Of a stretch of 64,000 nucleotides of DNA, positions 16,695 through 25,126 are shown one piece after another; position 1 is the stretch's first letter; each line of letters begins with the position of its first letter. Both the position numbers and the translations under genes were made by a program. The stretch comes from Woeseiaceae bacterium (GTDB taxonomy: Bacteria; Pseudomonadota; Gammaproteobacteria; Steroidobacterales; Woeseiaceae). The DNA is taken from NCBI GenBank assembly GCA_021773095.1, contig JAJFKR010000033.1, forward strand, positions 19,050-83,049. Direction: 5' to 3'. The notes under the pieces were generated by a model. It had not been told where the DNA came from. It searched no databases and worked only from the letters and a program-made list of their open reading frames with translations.

Positions 16695-18451
16695 TGCGAC
16701 GCGAGGCGATCCTGATTGTTAGCTTGCTGTGCGTTTCGCCCAATGGATGGGCGTCGGATATATCTGCTACAAGGCATAATTTGTCCGTCTCCGGATCGGG
16801 TTCAGTGACGAGCGGAATGGTCGATGAGGTTTGCGTCTTTTGTCATACGCCGCACCATTCTTCACAAAGCGCGCCGTTGTGGAACCGCGAACTTCCTACC
16901 GGACAAACCTACCAGTTGTACGGCAGCAGCACTCTCGATGCGTCACCCGAAAACCCGCAACTGAGATCAGGCAATCATTCCCTGCTCTGTCTTTCATGTC
17001 ATGACGGTACGATTGCATTAGGCGATTTTATTAATTCGCCCCAGGAAGATACCGGTTTTGTATTTGGCATAAATGACAGGGGCAGGCTGGGCACGGACCT
17101 GAGTAACGATCATCCGGTTTCGTTTACTTACGACAACAGTTTGTCACTCAACGATACACGTCTGCATCAGCCGGGAATCAATGGCGCGAATATCGCGCCT
17201 CTTCCCCTGCAGGGAGGGCAATACCTTGAGTGTACGACGTGTCACGACGTACACGACAACACACTGCAGCCGTTCCTGTATGAGCAGACATTGAATGGTG
17301 ACCTGTGTCTTAAGTGCCATGATTTCACAACCTGGGACTTCTCTGTTTCATCGCATGCCACTCAAGCTGGAAATACGCCCGGTTCCCCCGGCCCCTGGGA
17401 TAACAGGAGAGCGGAATGGCGTGGTTTCAACGTCGCCGAGAACAGTTGCTTCAACTGTCACACGCCACACAGCGCTCCATCACCGAAACGTTTGTTGAAA
17501 GATGTAGAAGAGGATACCTGCTTGCAATGTCACAACGGCAGTATCGCCAATACGAACATTGCAGCGGAGTTCAACAAGGCTTCCAGTCACCCGATTGACT
17601 TGACGACGGATGTCCACGATCCCAGTCCAGGCGTCGAGTCAGTCGTTGTCCAGTCCCGGCATGTGGAGTGTGTTGACTGCCATAATCCACATGCAGTCAG
17701 TGCCGCCGATATTGGAAATCTGCCCGGACCACTAAACGGTGTCAGGGGGCTCGACTCGTCCGGCCTTGGCGAACTAAATCCCATTACCGAGGTGTACCAG
17801 TTGTGTTTTCGCTGTCACGGTTACAGTGGCAGTAAACCGGCACCGCCGACGGCGCGCGTGCACGAACAGACCAACGTTGCGCTGGAATTCGATACCGGCA
17901 ATCCTTCATTCCATCCGATACTGGGACCGAGCGTCAATCCCAATGTGCCCAGCCTGCTCATACCCTCGGGTAGTGTTATTACCTGTATCGACTGTCACAA
18001 CAGCAATACATCCAGCACGGCCGGTGGCAGTGGGCCGGACGGACCTCATGGTTCTACGTTTCCGACATTGCTTGCTCGTCGTTATGTGACAGCAGACAAT
18101 ACGCGAGAGAGTCCTGCCGTCTATGCGCTGTGTTTTAACTGCCATGACTACGACAGCATTCTTAATGATGACAGTTTCGGTGAACACTCAAGGCATCTTG
18201 AGAATGGCGATGTGCCCTGCAATGCTTGCCACGACCCGCACGGTGTTTCATCGACTCAGGCGACCTCCAGTAATGGATTTCCCAACAATACGCATTTGAT
18301 CAATTTTGATACCGGTATTGTCTCGCCTACGCTGGGCAACCCCACGCCACTTTATGAGGACCTTGGTACGTTTCAGGGCACCTGCACGCTCAGTTGTCAC
18401 GGTGAGCAGCACTGTCCCGGCAACAGTTGCGATATCGATGCCCGCTATTAG
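16694..18451 (+). CDS. Secreted multiheme cytochrome B (11 CxxCH plus one CxxxCH)
   Basis: 585 residues; the ATG shares one base with the preceding stop (TGATG). Signal peptide ends near GWAS. Eleven CxxCH motifs: CVFCH, CLSCH, CTTCH, CLKCH, CFNCH, CLQCH, CVDCH, CFRCH, CIDCH, CFNCH, CNACH. A C-terminal CTLSCH has the CxxxCH spacing at the same place as in cytochrome A. It is collinear with A (EEDTCLQCHNG, EFNKASSHPI, RHVECVDCHNPHAVS). Its N-terminal quarter matches the tetraheme protein (CVFCHTPHH...APLWNR, CLSCHDGTIA, NDHPVSF). Extra Cys residues near the end (HCPGNSC) are absent from A. Last gene of the conduit operon. Confidence 0.85.
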   Translation: MRREAILIVSLLCVSPNGWASDISATRHNLSVSGSGSVTSGMVDEVCVFCHTPHHSSQSAPLWNRELPTGQTYQLYGSSTLDASPENPQLRSGNHSLLCLSCHDGTIALGDFINSPQEDTGFVFGINDRGRLGTDLSNDHPVSFTYDNSLSLNDTRLHQPGINGANIAPLPLQGGQYLECTTCHDVHDNTLQPFLYEQTLNGDLCLKCHDFTTWDFSVSSHATQAGNTPGSPGPWDNRRAEWRGFNVAENSCFNCHTPHSAPSPKRLLKDVEEDTCLQCHNGSIANTNIAAEFNKASSHPIDLTTDVHDPSPGVESVVVQSRHVECVDCHNPHAVSAADIGNLPGPLNGVRGLDSSGLGELNPITEVYQLCFRCHGYSGSKPAPPTARVHEQTNVALEFDTGNPSFHPILGPSVNPNVPSLLIPSGSVITCIDCHNSNTSSTAGGSGPDGPHGSTFPTLLARRYVTADNTRESPAVYALCFNCHDYDSILNDDSFGEHSRHLENGDVPCNACHDPHGVSSTQATSSNGFPNNTHLINFDTGIVSPTLGNPTPLYEDLGTFQGTCTLSCHGEQHCPGNSCDIDARY

Positions 18452-18680
18452 CGGTGGATTTCCTTCCGGTAAGGGTAGCAATAAGACAATAAGCCGAAAA
18501 TTCGCTTATAACGACTGGCAATATGACTTTTTCACACTTCTACGCACCCGGGAAGCAAGTTACTATAGGGCACATAAGAAAATTAGGTAAATACCCGGAT
18601 TGTCGTTGTTGCAGCATTTCGGGACTATACTAATCAGGATGACTCTGGTGCGTGAGCGCCGCTAAGGGAGGGTCTGGACG
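18452..18680. other. Intergenic region after the cytochrome operon
   Basis: These 229 bp hold no convincing gene. A weak inverted repeat (ATAAGC near 18486 with GCTTAT near 18503) could be part of a terminator but has no T-run. The end of the region carries the GGAGG ribosome site of the Sel1 gene. Confidence 0.3.
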
Positions 18681-19280
18681 ATGAACGTTTTCCGTATACT
18701 ACTGGCAATCTGTGGTTTATTGCTCGCCGTTTCGGCATGGGGCGGAGATGCTCAAAAAGGCCTCGACGCCTATAATTCCACCGATTATGAAACCGCACTG
18801 GCCGTCTGGCAGCCGCTGGCCGAGTCCGGCGATAGAGCGAGCCAATTCGGTCTCGGTATGATGTACGGCAATGGGTTCGGTGTTGCAATGGACGATGCGC
18901 TGGCCATCAAGTGGTATGGCATGGCAGCGGAGCAGGGTCATCCCGGCGCTCAATGCAATCTTGCCGTTATGCACCAGAATGGCTGGGGCGTGCCTCTGAA
19001 CGAGGAAGAAGCCGTTCGCCTGTACATGCTTGCAGCCGAGCAGGGCACAGTGGAAGCGATGACTGCTTTGGGCCGGCATTATGCGATGGACTTTTCGGAT
19101 GCCTTCGATCCGGTCGAAGCGTACAAATGGTTCACCCTTGCCATGATGATGGACGATATTGAGGCCGGTGCAAAACGCGAGATCCTTGAGGACCGAATGA
19201 CCGCCGAGCAAGTGGCCGATGGCAATGCGCTTATCGATACGTGGTCAAATAGCCACTCGGAATTATTAGCCCGGCAATAG
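18681..19280 (+). CDS. Exported Sel1-repeat protein
   Basis: 199 residues with a signal peptide (MNVFRILLAICGLLLAVSAWG) and a GGAGG ribosome site. Three or four Sel1 repeats are seen: LAESGDRASQFGLGMMYGNG, AAEQGHPGAQCNLAVMHQNG, AAEQGTVEAMTALGRHYA, then EAYKWFTLA. It is an alpha-solenoid periplasmic protein, function unknown. It is a cousin of the Sel1 protein at 7970-8632; the two flank the cytochrome conduit genes, which may be chance. Confidence 0.85.
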   Translation: MNVFRILLAICGLLLAVSAWGGDAQKGLDAYNSTDYETALAVWQPLAESGDRASQFGLGMMYGNGFGVAMDDALAIKWYGMAAEQGHPGAQCNLAVMHQNGWGVPLNEEEAVRLYMLAAEQGTVEAMTALGRHYAMDFSDAFDPVEAYKWFTLAMMMDDIEAGAKREILEDRMTAEQVADGNALIDTWSNSHSELLARQ

Positions 19281-19321
19281 CGTGCTAGAGTAGCCGCCCT
19301 CTGCATAAAGGGCGGACAAAC

Positions 19322-20290
19322 ATGATTCGATTCAAACTACTCGCCGTACTTCTGACGGCGACTTTTCTTGTATTCCCTGCACACCTCTTAGCGGACGACA
19401 CAGCGACTCAAAAAGCTGTGCTGGTTACTGGTGCCAGTTCCGGCATCGGTCTCAAGATTACCGAGTACCTGGCGGATAGAGATTTCCACGTTTACGCCGG
19501 CGCGCGCAAAGATGCCGATCTTCAGCGACTAAATGCAATGAAGAATGTCAGCTCGGTGCGACTGGACGTCACTAAACAGGATGAAATCGATGCCGCGGTG
19601 AAATTCGTAGCATCAGAGGGCCGCGGTCTTTTCGGCGTCGTGAACAACGCGGGTGTGGCTGCGATCGGCCGCATGAGTGAAATGAAGGACGAGGATATTC
19701 TCTGGATTCACGACATCAACGTGATGGGTCCGCATCGGGTCAACAAGGCTTTCCTTCCCATGCTGATCGAAAGTAAAGGACGCACAGCGATCATCGGTTC
19801 TATTTCGGGATACGTTACTGGAGCCACCAGCGGTGCCTACAGCATGAGCAAATTTGCGGTGGAAGCGTACACAGAATCGTTGGCTGCCGATCTTGAGGAA
19901 TCCGCTGTGCGTGTCGGTATTGTGGATCCGGGCGGGTACAAGTCACGCATCCGGGAAAAGGTTGTGATGTACTCAATCACCAGTAGCGACGATCTCGGTC
20001 AGCAGGTATCGAAGGAGCGAGAGGCGGAAATTCAGGCAGCGAAGGAAAACAATGACCAGCTCAAAGAGCCTGATGAGGTTGCTGAGGCGGTTGTGCATTT
20101 TCTCACGAGTGACGCGCCGAAGTTACGCTACATGGTTGCTCCACAAAAGGGTGCGGCCGATATCACTATTCGTACGACGTTGGGGCGCGTTGTGCAACTA
20201 AACGCGGATCAGCCGTATGAGTTCACTCGCGATGAACTCGTGGCTATTCTCGATGAGCTGTTGTCGGAAGATAGCGAGGCTAAAAAATAG
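19322..20290 (+). CDS. Short-chain dehydrogenase/reductase with signal peptide
   Basis: 322 residues. A classical SDR domain follows an apparent signal peptide (FKLLAVLLTATFLVFPAHLLA). TGASSGIG cofactor loop near 38-45, NNAG near 108, active-site Ser in IGSISG, and YSMSK (YxxxK) near 180. The lack of acidic residues after the second strand (YAGARKD) would suit NADP (inference). SDR enzymes are normally cytoplasmic, so the export signal is unusual; it could instead be a membrane anchor. It lies 41 bp after the Sel1 gene and ends against the convergent maiA gene with no spacer. Confidence 0.8.
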   Translation: MIRFKLLAVLLTATFLVFPAHLLADDTATQKAVLVTGASSGIGLKITEYLADRDFHVYAGARKDADLQRLNAMKNVSSVRLDVTKQDEIDAAVKFVASEGRGLFGVVNNAGVAAIGRMSEMKDEDILWIHDINVMGPHRVNKAFLPMLIESKGRTAIIGSISGYVTGATSGAYSMSKFAVEAYTESLAADLEESAVRVGIVDPGGYKSRIREKVVMYSITSSDDLGQQVSKEREAEIQAAKENNDQLKEPDEVAEAVVHFLTSDAPKLRYMVAPQKGAADITIRTTLGRVVQLNADQPYEFTRDELVAILDELLSEDSEAKK

Positions 20291-20926
20291 TTATGACGTA
20301 GCATCCGACTGAGCTTCGGGTGCTGCGTTTCTGAACGCCTCAAGCTCGTTGCAATGATCGACCGCTGCGACGAGTTTTGGGTAGTCGCCCAGTGGAATTT
20401 CGAATCGTCGTGCGTTGTACATTTGCGGTACGAGCAGCGCGTCGGCCAGCGAAACGGTGTCACCGAATACGAACGGCCCGTCGCTGACAAACTGTTCCAG
20501 CGCTTTGAATCCTTCGTGGATCCAGTGGCCATACCAGTGCGCAGCTGGGTCAGCGTTGAACTCTGTCTTGATGTACTTCAATATTCTGAGGTTCATAAGC
20601 GGGTGCATGTCGCACGCGATCATATTGCAGAACGCCCTGACCTGGCTGCGGAGTGGGTGTTCATCCGGTAGTAGCCGCACGTCAGGGTAAGTCTCTTCCA
20701 GATACTCCAGCATCGCCATTGATTGCCCGATCGCCACGCCGCCGTCCTCAAGAAATGGCACCAGCATTTGCGGGTTTTTCTGGCGGTAGGCTTCTTGCCG
20801 GTGTTCCGACTCACCGGGGGCCAGCGATACCGGTACGATCTCATGCGTCAGCCCTTTTAAGTTGAGAGCGATGCGTACGCGGTAGGCGGCGGACGAGCGC
20901 CAGTAGCTGTAGAGTTTGATGGACAC
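20291..20926 (-). CDS. maiA: Maleylacetoacetate isomerase (zeta-class GST fold)
   Basis: 211 residues from GTG 20926, which directly follows the TAA of fahA. It isomerises maleylacetoacetate to fumarylacetoacetate in tyrosine and homogentisate degradation. The N-terminal thioredoxin-like domain has SSAAYRVRIALNLKG, the zeta-GST active-site region (usually SSCSWRVRIAL), and the helical C-terminal domain has YNARRFEIPLGDYP. The Cys of the usual motif is replaced by Ala, which is seen in some members. Last gene of the hpd-VOC-fahA-maiA operon. Confidence 0.9.
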   Translation of the reverse strand: MSIKLYSYWRSSAAYRVRIALNLKGLTHEIVPVSLAPGESEHRQEAYRQKNPQMLVPFLEDGGVAIGQSMAMLEYLEETYPDVRLLPDEHPLRSQVRAFCNMIACDMHPLMNLRILKYIKTEFNADPAAHWYGHWIHEGFKALEQFVSDGPFVFGDTVSLADALLVPQMYNARRFEIPLGDYPKLVAAVDHCNELEAFRNAAPEAQSDATS

Positions 20927-21931
20927 TTAAGTTTCGTATTTTGTTACGACCTGATCGATCGTACCGAATATCGACTCACCATTCGCGTCATTCATCTCGA
21001 TTCGGATGCGGTCACCGAATCGCATGAATGCGGTGCCGGGCTTGCCGTCGTTAATGGTCTCGATCGTGCGGATTTCGGCAATACAGGAATAGCCGACGCC
21101 ACCGTCCACAATGTGTTTTCCCGGGCCATCGTCGAGTTTATTGGAAACCGTCCCGGAACCGATAATGCAACCCGCGCTCAGCGGCCGTGATTTTGCGGCA
21201 TGTGCGACAAGTTGACCGAAGTCGAAAGTCATGTCTACGCCGGCTTCAGGTTTGCCAATCAGCTTGTCATTGAGTGTCGATAGCAGCGGCAAGTGCACTT
21301 TGGCCTCAGACCAGCTGCTCCCCAGGTCATCGGGGGTGATCGCTATCGGCGAGAAAGCGCTTGAGGGCTTGGACTGGAAGAAACCAAATCCCTTACCCAG
21401 TTCACCCGGTATCAGGTTTCTTAACGACACGTCGTTGACCAGCATGATCAGCTGAATGTGATCGACGGCATCAGCGGCCGACACACCCATCGGCACATCG
21501 TCTGTTACCACCGTGACCTCAGCTTCGAAATCGATGCCCCAGGCTTCGTCCGCCATTGGGATGTCTTCGCGCGGGCCCAGAAACGAGTCGGAGCCGCCCT
21601 GGTACATCAATGGGTCAGTCCAGAACGACGCCGGCATCTCCGCACCACGCGCCTTGCGAACGAGTTCAACGTGATTGACGTAGGCGGACCCGTCCGCCCA
21701 TTGATAGGCGCGGGGCAATGGCGATGCACAGGCCGCCTGCTCGAACGCTTCGCCACCACCGGCTTCGAGCTCTTTGGCGATCGTTTCGAGTGCAGGACGT
21801 GTATTCGCCCAGTCGTCCAGTGCCGCTTGCATTGTTTGCGCAACGCTTGCTGCTGACGTGCAACGTGTTAAGTCATTGGATACAACAACGAGGCGGCCGT
21901 CACGGCCGTCTTTCAGAGATGCAAGTTTCAT
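20927..21931 (-). CDS. fahA: Fumarylacetoacetate hydrolase
   Basis: 334 residues, of the bacterial two-domain FAH type. It cleaves fumarylacetoacetate to fumarate and acetoacetate, the final step of tyrosine breakdown. The N-terminal domain opens MKLASLKDGRDGRLVVVS. The catalytic domain shows acidic metal-binding residues (DFEAEVTVVTDD) and the GSGTVSNK loop. The ATG follows the stop of the VOC gene directly, and the stop adjoins the maiA start, so the operon is tightly packed. Confidence 0.93.
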   Translation of the reverse strand: MKLASLKDGRDGRLVVVSNDLTRCTSAASVAQTMQAALDDWANTRPALETIAKELEAGGGEAFEQAACASPLPRAYQWADGSAYVNHVELVRKARGAEMPASFWTDPLMYQGGSDSFLGPREDIPMADEAWGIDFEAEVTVVTDDVPMGVSAADAVDHIQLIMLVNDVSLRNLIPGELGKGFGFFQSKPSSAFSPIAITPDDLGSSWSEAKVHLPLLSTLNDKLIGKPEAGVDMTFDFGQLVAHAAKSRPLSAGCIIGSGTVSNKLDDGPGKHIVDGGVGYSCIAEIRTIETINDGKPGTAFMRFGDRIRIEMNDANGESIFGTIDQVVTKYET

Positions 21932-22474
21932 TTAGCTATCGCCCCTGAATTCCAGTTCGTGCAGCCAGGCTGCGTGGCGCGGAGCTTTTTTGGTTTGGCT
22001 CCATTCTTCGAGCATCGCCGGGGCGACACGTTTTAGTTCATCAATTTGTTCCTGCGTTTGCGTATTCGCAACCAGTTCGAGTCGGTGTCCATTGGGGTCG
22101 AAGAAATAAATGGATTGAAAAATACCGTGATTCGTCGGGCCGATCACGTCCAGGCCTTCGTTCACAACGTGCTCTTTAGCCGCGAGCAATGCCTCGTAGT
22201 CTTCGACTTCGAACGCGATGTGTTGTACCCATTCAGGCGTGTTGTGATCGCGATCCATGTCTGGCTGCGTCGGTAGCTCGAAGAACGCCAGTACGTTGCC
22301 CATGCCGCAATCGAGAAAGACGTGCATGTAGGGATCCGGTTCTTTGGTCGATGGCACCTGATCTTCCGCAAACGCAACTGTGAACTCCATGTTCAATATA
22401 CGCTCATAAAACTCCACCGTTTCCTTTGCATCTTTGCAACGGTAGGCGACGTGGTGAATTCGTTTCAGATTCAT
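21932..22474 (-). CDS. VOC-superfamily (glyoxalase/dioxygenase-like) protein
   Basis: 180 residues, ribosome site GAGAGGAAC. A single vicinal-oxygen-chelate module with probable metal ligands at IHHVAY, LAFFEL, VQHIAF and LELVAN (His/Glu pattern at beta 1, 4, 5 and 8). Members include glyoxalase I, extradiol dioxygenases and epimerases, so the reaction cannot be named from sequence alone. It lies between hpd and fahA, where homogentisate dioxygenase would be expected, and no cupin-type hmgA is present in the window. A role in the tyrosine pathway is likely from context. Confidence 0.8.
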   Translation of the reverse strand: MNLKRIHHVAYRCKDAKETVEFYERILNMEFTVAFAEDQVPSTKEPDPYMHVFLDCGMGNVLAFFELPTQPDMDRDHNTPEWVQHIAFEVEDYEALLAAKEHVVNEGLDVIGPTNHGIFQSIYFFDPNGHRLELVANTQTQEQIDELKRVAPAMLEEWSQTKKAPRHAAWLHELEFRGDS

Positions 22475-22486
22475 GTTTCGTTCCTC

Positions 22487-23566
22487 TCAGGCGTCTGCCG
22501 TTACGACGCCGCGTGCAACCTGGTCGCGCTCGATCGATTCGAAAAGTGCTTTGAAGTTGCCTTCGCCGAATCCCTCGTCCTGCTTGCGCTGAATGAACTC
22601 GAAAAAGGTCGGTCCGACCATGTTGGCCGAAAAAATCTGCAACAACAAGCGCGGCTCGTCGCCATCGGTCGTACCGTCCAGCAAGATGCCGCGCGGCTGC
22701 AACTCATCGATGGGCTCGCCATGTCCGGGAAGGCGCTCTTCCAGCATTTCATAGTAGGCCGCAGGCGGCGCTGTCATGAATTCAATGCCCTGTTTTTGTA
22801 GCCGATCCCAGCATTCAATCAGGTTGTCGCAACTGAACGCGATGTGTTGAATGCCTTCGCCATTGAAATCCATTAAATACTCTTCGATCTGGCCGACACC
22901 CGCCGATGCTTCCTCGTTCAGGGGAATGCGAATCTTGCCATCGGGCGCGGTCATAGCTTTTGACAGCAGACCCGTGTACTCGCCCTTGATATCGAAGTAA
23001 CGAATTTCGCGGAAGTTAAACAGCTTCTCGTAGTAACTGGCCCAATACTCCATGCGACCCCGGTAGACGTTGTGCGTCAGGTGATCGATGACATCAAATC
23101 CACAGCCTTCGGGGTGCCTATCGACACCATCGAAGAAATTGAAATCTATGTCGTAGATGGAAGTTCCGTCTTCATAGCGGTCGATCAGGTAAACGGTCGC
23201 GCCGCCAATACCTTTGATGGCGGGCAAACGCAGTTCCATAGGCCCCGTCCTAATTTCAACAGGTTGCGCACCTTGTTCAAGCGCCCGTGCGTACGCCGTG
23301 TGCGCATCCTTCACCCGAAACGCCATGCCGCAGGCACAAGGACCGTGTTCTCTGGCGAAAAAGTAGGCGGGACTATCGGGCTCGTTGTTGATAATGAAAT
23401 TGATATTGCCTTGCCGCCACAGGGTGACGTTCTTGGAGCGATGCTTTGCGATTTCGCTAAAGCCCAGCAGGGCGAATGCGCTCTCGAGTACGGCCGGGTC
23501 CGGTGCGGCGAATTCTACGAACTCAAAGCCATCGAGACCCATGGGGTTTTCAAACAAGTCTGCCAT
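22487..23566 (-). CDS. hpd: 4-Hydroxyphenylpyruvate dioxygenase
   Basis: 359 residues from ATG 23566, chosen for its AAAGGA ribosome site and match to the family N-terminus ([19 protein letters not shown]); a longer frame begins at 23632. Converts 4-hydroxyphenylpyruvate to homogentisate with an Fe(II) centre. The expected ligands are visible: [15 protein letters not shown], and the C-terminal Glu in [11 protein letters not shown], which is the family signature. First gene of the leftward tyrosine-degradation operon and divergent from an Lrp-type regulator. Confidence 0.95.
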   Translation of the reverse strand: MADLFENPMGLDGFEFVEFAAPDPAVLESAFALLGFSEIAKHRSKNVTLWRQGNINFIINNEPDSPAYFFAREHGPCACGMAFRVKDAHTAYARALEQGAQPVEIRTGPMELRLPAIKGIGGATVYLIDRYEDGTSIYDIDFNFFDGVDRHPEGCGFDVIDHLTHNVYRGRMEYWASYYEKLFNFREIRYFDIKGEYTGLLSKAMTAPDGKIRIPLNEEASAGVGQIEEYLMDFNGEGIQHIAFSCDNLIECWDRLQKQGIEFMTAPPAAYYEMLEERLPGHGEPIDELQPRGILLDGTTDGDEPRLLLQIFSANMVGPTFFEFIQRKQDEGFGEGNFKALFESIERDQVARGVVTADA

Positions 23567-23653
23567 TGAACTGTCCTTTGTCTTACAAAACTTTTCGACA
23601 GTATGCGCGGAATTATGAGAAACAGTGCCCAAATTGCACCGTTTTGATAGAAT

Positions 23654-23675
23654 ATATGAACCGAACGTTTCATAT
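23654..23675. promoter_or_regulatory. Inverted repeat between hpd and the Lrp-type gene
   Basis: ATATGAA (23654-23660) and TTCATAT (23669-23675) form 7-bp arms around an 8-base spacer in the divergent promoter region. The size and position suit an operator for the adjacent Lrp/AsnC-family regulator. Function is inferred. Confidence 0.45.
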
Positions 23676-23703
23676 TAGTACCAAATATGGTTAGGAAGTG
23701 CGA

Positions 23704-24162
23704 ATGAAGTTGTCCAGAACTGATCGACGGCTACTGAATGAATTACAAACCGATGCGACACGAAATCAAAGCGAGCTTGCCGAGATTGTCGGCATGTCCA
23801 GAACCTCTTGCTGGCGTAGGATCCGGGATTTTGAAGAGGCGGGATTGATCGAACGGCAGGTCGCATTACTCAACCCCAAAGTAGCGGGTTTTAATATTCA
23901 GGTTTTGCTACTGGTTGCAATGACCGAGCATACTGATGAGAACCGCCAGAACTTCGAACGTCATGTGTCCTTGTTGCCGGAAGTTACCGAGTGTTTCTCC
24001 GTGTCCGGTGATCGCGACTACGTGCTGCATGTGGTCGTACAGGATATGGACACTTATAACGAGTTCCTCAACGCGGAGGTACTCAAACACTCTGCAGTTC
24101 GATCAGCGAGCTCCACTTTTGTCCTGCGGCGCGTAAAGTATTCGACGGTACTGCCGCTGTGA
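23704..24162 (+). CDS. Lrp/AsnC-family regulator, divergent from hpd
   Basis: 152 residues from ATG 23704 (GTG 23698 is also in frame). N-terminal helix-turn-helix (NQSELAEIVGMSRTSCWRRI) and C-terminal RAM/AsnC ligand domain (CFSVSGDRDYVLHVVVQDMD). Lrp-type proteins sense amino acids, and from its position this one most likely controls the tyrosine operon in response to an aromatic amino acid. It is paralogous to the regulator at 37058-37519 (same SGDxDY/SGEADF and VxDMDxYNxFL motifs). Confidence 0.9.
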   Translation: MKLSRTDRRLLNELQTDATRNQSELAEIVGMSRTSCWRRIRDFEEAGLIERQVALLNPKVAGFNIQVLLLVAMTEHTDENRQNFERHVSLLPEVTECFSVSGDRDYVLHVVVQDMDTYNEFLNAEVLKHSAVRSASSTFVLRRVKYSTVLPL

Positions 24163-24190
24163 TTGTGTATATGGCTCGCCTTTGCAGGAA

Positions 24191-25030
24191 TTAATGGGCG
24201 TGGTCTGGTAGCGAATTCAGGGCATTCTTGCTTGTGCGCAGCCGGTCGACCGCAGTTTCACCGCTCGCCAGCGCCAGTGCGACATGGATTGCGTCGAGTA
24301 GTGCGAGCTGAGCGAGGCGCGAACTCATCGGCGTATAGACGCTGGTGTCCTCGATTACCTGGCAGGGGAAGAGCAAAGTCGCTTTGTTCGCCAGCTCCGA
24401 CTCGGGATTGGTGATCGCGATAACGGTGGCACCGCGACCACTGGCGAGCTCTGCAGCGCGCGAAAATTCCGTCCAGCGCCCCGTGTGCGAGAGCAAGATC
24501 AGCACATCATCGGGCTCTGCTATCGATGCGAATTGCAGGATCATCGGAGTGTCGTTCAGCGACGAGCAAGGTACGCCAAGCCGAAAGAATTTATGGCATG
24601 CGTCTCTGGCAACGTGGCCCGATGCGCCAAGCCCTGCGAAGGCAATTTGCCGGGCATTCGTCATCGCTGCTACGGCTTTGTCGATGGGCATGGCGGACAG
24701 CTGCGAGCGCATCTCGATCAACGATTGAATGGACGCATCCATTACCTTAAGAACGGCGTCAGCGCTGGAATCGTCGGGACTTACATCGCGATGCACGTAG
24801 CTCGCTGGGCTGCTGAGCGACTCCGCCAGGCGTACGCCGAGATCCCTGAATCCATTCAACCCGACGCGCCGGCAAAATCTGACGACCGTCGGTTCACTGC
24901 TGCCACTCTCTCTTGAAACGAGTGCAAGAGTCGCCCCGACTGCCTCCTTGGGGTGGGCGAGTATCCATTGGGCAACACGTTTTTCGGCGCTGCTCAGGTC
25001 GCTGACTGACTGTTGGATCGTGACAAGCAT
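24191..25030 (-). CDS. hexR: HexR-type transcriptional repressor (RpiR family)
   Basis: 279 residues. RpiR-family HTH at the N-terminus (LSSAEKRVAQWILAHP, SEPTVVRFCRRVGLNGFRDL) and a SIS sugar-phosphate domain from about 120 (IAFAGLGASGHVARDACHKF, ISHTG-like LLSHTGRWTE). HexR senses 2-keto-3-deoxy-6-phosphogluconate and controls Entner-Doudoroff genes in gammaproteobacteria. It is divergent from zwf, with a HexR-type box at its own start. Convergent with the Lrp-type gene. Confidence 0.93.
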   Translation of the reverse strand: MLVTIQQSVSDLSSAEKRVAQWILAHPKEAVGATLALVSRESGSSEPTVVRFCRRVGLNGFRDLGVRLAESLSSPASYVHRDVSPDDSSADAVLKVMDASIQSLIEMRSQLSAMPIDKAVAAMTNARQIAFAGLGASGHVARDACHKFFRLGVPCSSLNDTPMILQFASIAEPDDVLILLSHTGRWTEFSRAAELASGRGATVIAITNPESELANKATLLFPCQVIEDTSVYTPMSSRLAQLALLDAIHVALALASGETAVDRLRTSKNALNSLPDHAH

Positions 25031-25044
25031 GTAGTAAAGCTACA
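25030..25044. promoter_or_regulatory. HexR box in hexR-zwf intergenic region
   Basis: TGTAGTAAAGCTACA is a 15-bp near-palindrome matching the known HexR consensus TGTARTTWWATTACA in most positions. It overlaps the hexR start codon, so autorepression is expected. A weaker 15-mer, TATAGTAAACTTTCA at 92-106 past 25000, lies closer to zwf and shares 11 of 15 bases. Confidence 0.75.
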
Positions 25045-25126
25045 ACAAAATATAAGGAAATGCGATGTGAAATAGCTAATTTGACGAAATATATAGTAAA
25101 CTTTCACTAATTCGTAAGGAAATCGC

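Noticed and set aside
10926..18451. Direct assignment of the operon to MtrCAB
   Set aside because: There is no MtrA-like decaheme of about 330 residues, no lipid-anchored surface decaheme, and the barrel lacks clear MtrB features that I could see.
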